Notes under the pieces: model-generated
Databases searched by the model: none
Told to the model about the DNA's origin: nothing
The model's input: only the letters and a program-made list of their open reading frames with translations
Program-made: the position numbers and the translations under genes
Assembly: GCA_963576565.1 (NCBI GenBank)
Contig: OY755046.1
Span: 64,639,379 to 64,703,378, forward strand
From: Aspidapion aeneum
Taxonomy: Eukaryota > Arthropoda > Insecta > Coleoptera > Brentidae
Length of the DNA stretch: 64,000 nucleotides
Reading direction: 5' to 3'
Shown here: in pieces, positions 63,435 to 64,000 of the stretch
Numbering within the stretch: the first letter of the stretch is position 1
How the letters are laid out: each line of letters starts with the position of its first letter

Positions 63435-63774
63435 ATGAAATCAACCAAAAGCAGCCTTGAGAACAGTTTTTTGTATATATATCTTAGAAACAAAAGTTGT
63501 TACCAAGATTTTGGTTATAAACCGCATATTGATGCTCTGTTAAAAAGTTAACATTTTTTCCCTTATTAGCATTAATGGATTTTGATCAAAATCTAATCAG
63601 CTTGTTACACTGTCGAAAGTTGGTCCAGTGCTCAGAGTAATAAAATATTTTTATTACTCTAAGGTCCAGTGATATACAGACACACAGACAGACAAGATTG
63701 CTAACATAGGTCCAAATATACCCAACTAGTACATTTTTGGTGTTATCTCAATTTTTTTATATCACAAACAATAC
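63435..63774 (-). repeat. Dispersed repeat R, copy 3
   Basis: Read on the minus strand it follows copies 1 and 2: AGAGAAGGTATTGTTTGT, GGACCTATGTTAGCAATCTT, GTCTGTCTGTGTG, AGCTGATTAGATTTTGATC, ACAAAAAACTGTTCTC. It starts at the Sas-6 donor at 63774. A 27-base palindrome (AGAGTAATAAAA and its inverse) near 63632-63660 is absent from the other copies. Confidence 0.68.
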
Positions 63775-63829
63775 CTTCTCTAGCCACTGCTCTTTCTTTC
63801 TGATTGTAATGATTTTTGGTACATTCTTT
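63775..63829 (-). CDS. Sas-6: Sas-6 exon (N-terminal head, early strand)
   Basis: Acceptor tttttatcattag on the minus strand, donor gtattg. The 55 bases read KNVPKIITIRKKEQWLEK in the phase that joins to QIKLRDLSEY. The ITIR ... KQIKLRDLSE run fits the paired strands VSIR ... KDLVIRLTDD of SAS-6. The donor coincides with the start of a dispersed repeat R copy, so the exon end may be repeat-derived. Assigned on phase and similarity; moderate certainty. Confidence 0.6.
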
Positions 63830-64000
63830 CTAATGATAAAAAGAATGAATAAACTTAAATTAAAAAATTATTATCAGTACTTATTTTTAATTAGTTTTAA
63901 AAAATTAAAATTGTTGCAAATATGGCTCAAAAAAAAATTAAGATTTGTCTCAAAAATGTATTTTCTATTTTTTTCAAAAAAAATAATTTTTTTACACAAA

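Larger units (their letters stand above)
50203..63829 (-). other. Sas-6: Sas-6 gene (seven visible exons, both ends incomplete)
   Basis: SAS-6 is the core of the centriole cartwheel. Its N-terminal heads dimerise and its coiled-coil tails form the spokes, giving nine-fold symmetry. The exons (63775-63829, 62391-62554, 61749-61902, 58804-58923, 57176-57520, 52107-52250, 50203-50404) join in one frame into ~394 residues. Head-domain matches include FEVLRLKQSLDINFSEFKDN against the family's FQSLKxQQ...VDFxxFP, and MLLKCQLG with VFYQTSKIKAIIYLTLEL against FLLQL...FxNVVETNPFKHLxxLSLKL. About 280 residues of predicted coiled coil follow, including a SKDLIQANTMLV segment like SAxLLKANEII. The start lies beyond 64000; the C-terminal exon was not found. 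Known family length is ~470-660. Confidence 0.82.

Overview
This window is eukaryotic nuclear DNA, most likely from an insect. It is AT-rich, has no operons or ribosome binding sites, and its genes are split into short exons with canonical splice sites. Introns are packed with arthropod-type elements: RTE/BovB-like and other LINEs, Penelope, mariner, pogo/Tigger, hAT-like, foldback, and TIR elements with GTGTCCCA-type ends. A beetle is plausible, but species cannot be read from the sequence.

Three conserved genes can be assembled from exons whose splice phases all agree. (1) Mlh1, + strand, 702-19395: six exons, 427 residues, from the linker to the C-terminal FERC and stop; the N-terminal ATPase half lies left of the window. 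(2) Tecr (trans-2-enoyl-CoA reductase), + strand, 30251-39515: complete, four exons, 299 residues, third intron with a GC donor. (3) A SAS-6 centriole cartwheel protein, - strand, 63829 down to 50203: seven exons, about 394 residues; the first exon(s) lie beyond the right edge and the C-terminal end was not found. Tecr and Sas-6 converge. The three genes have unrelated roles (mismatch repair, very-long-chain fatty acid elongation, centriole assembly), and nothing suggests co-regulation.

Layout: 1-700 holds a LINE scrap and an 8-bp-TSD MITE. 702-19395 is Mlh1, with a Penelope element (1185-3471), a LINE (5246-6215), a 7.2 kb TIR element carrying a satellite (6786-14015), and a second LINE with nested insertions (14040-16415). 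19.4-30.2 kb is intergenic: long inverted-repeat elements, a transposase scrap, an RTE scrap and a foldback element with tandem-repeat arms (26399-27257). 30.2-46.3 kb is Tecr plus four downstream copies of its last exon, mixed with a ~490 bp satellite. 46.4-50.2 kb is a Penelope remnant with nested insertions. 50.2-63.8 kb is Sas-6, with seven or more transposon insertions in its introns.

Most notable: the tandem multiplication of the Tecr terminal exon with its 3' flank; a palindromic Penelope insertion whose 14-bp target duplication copied a Sas-6 splice acceptor; a foldback element with minisatellite arms and a perfect 9-bp target duplication; a dispersed ~0.7 kb element with a hairpin at each end, always flanked by A runs; and a set of TA-flanked elements with related CAGNGTGTCCCA ends. 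All assignments are by eye; no database search was run.
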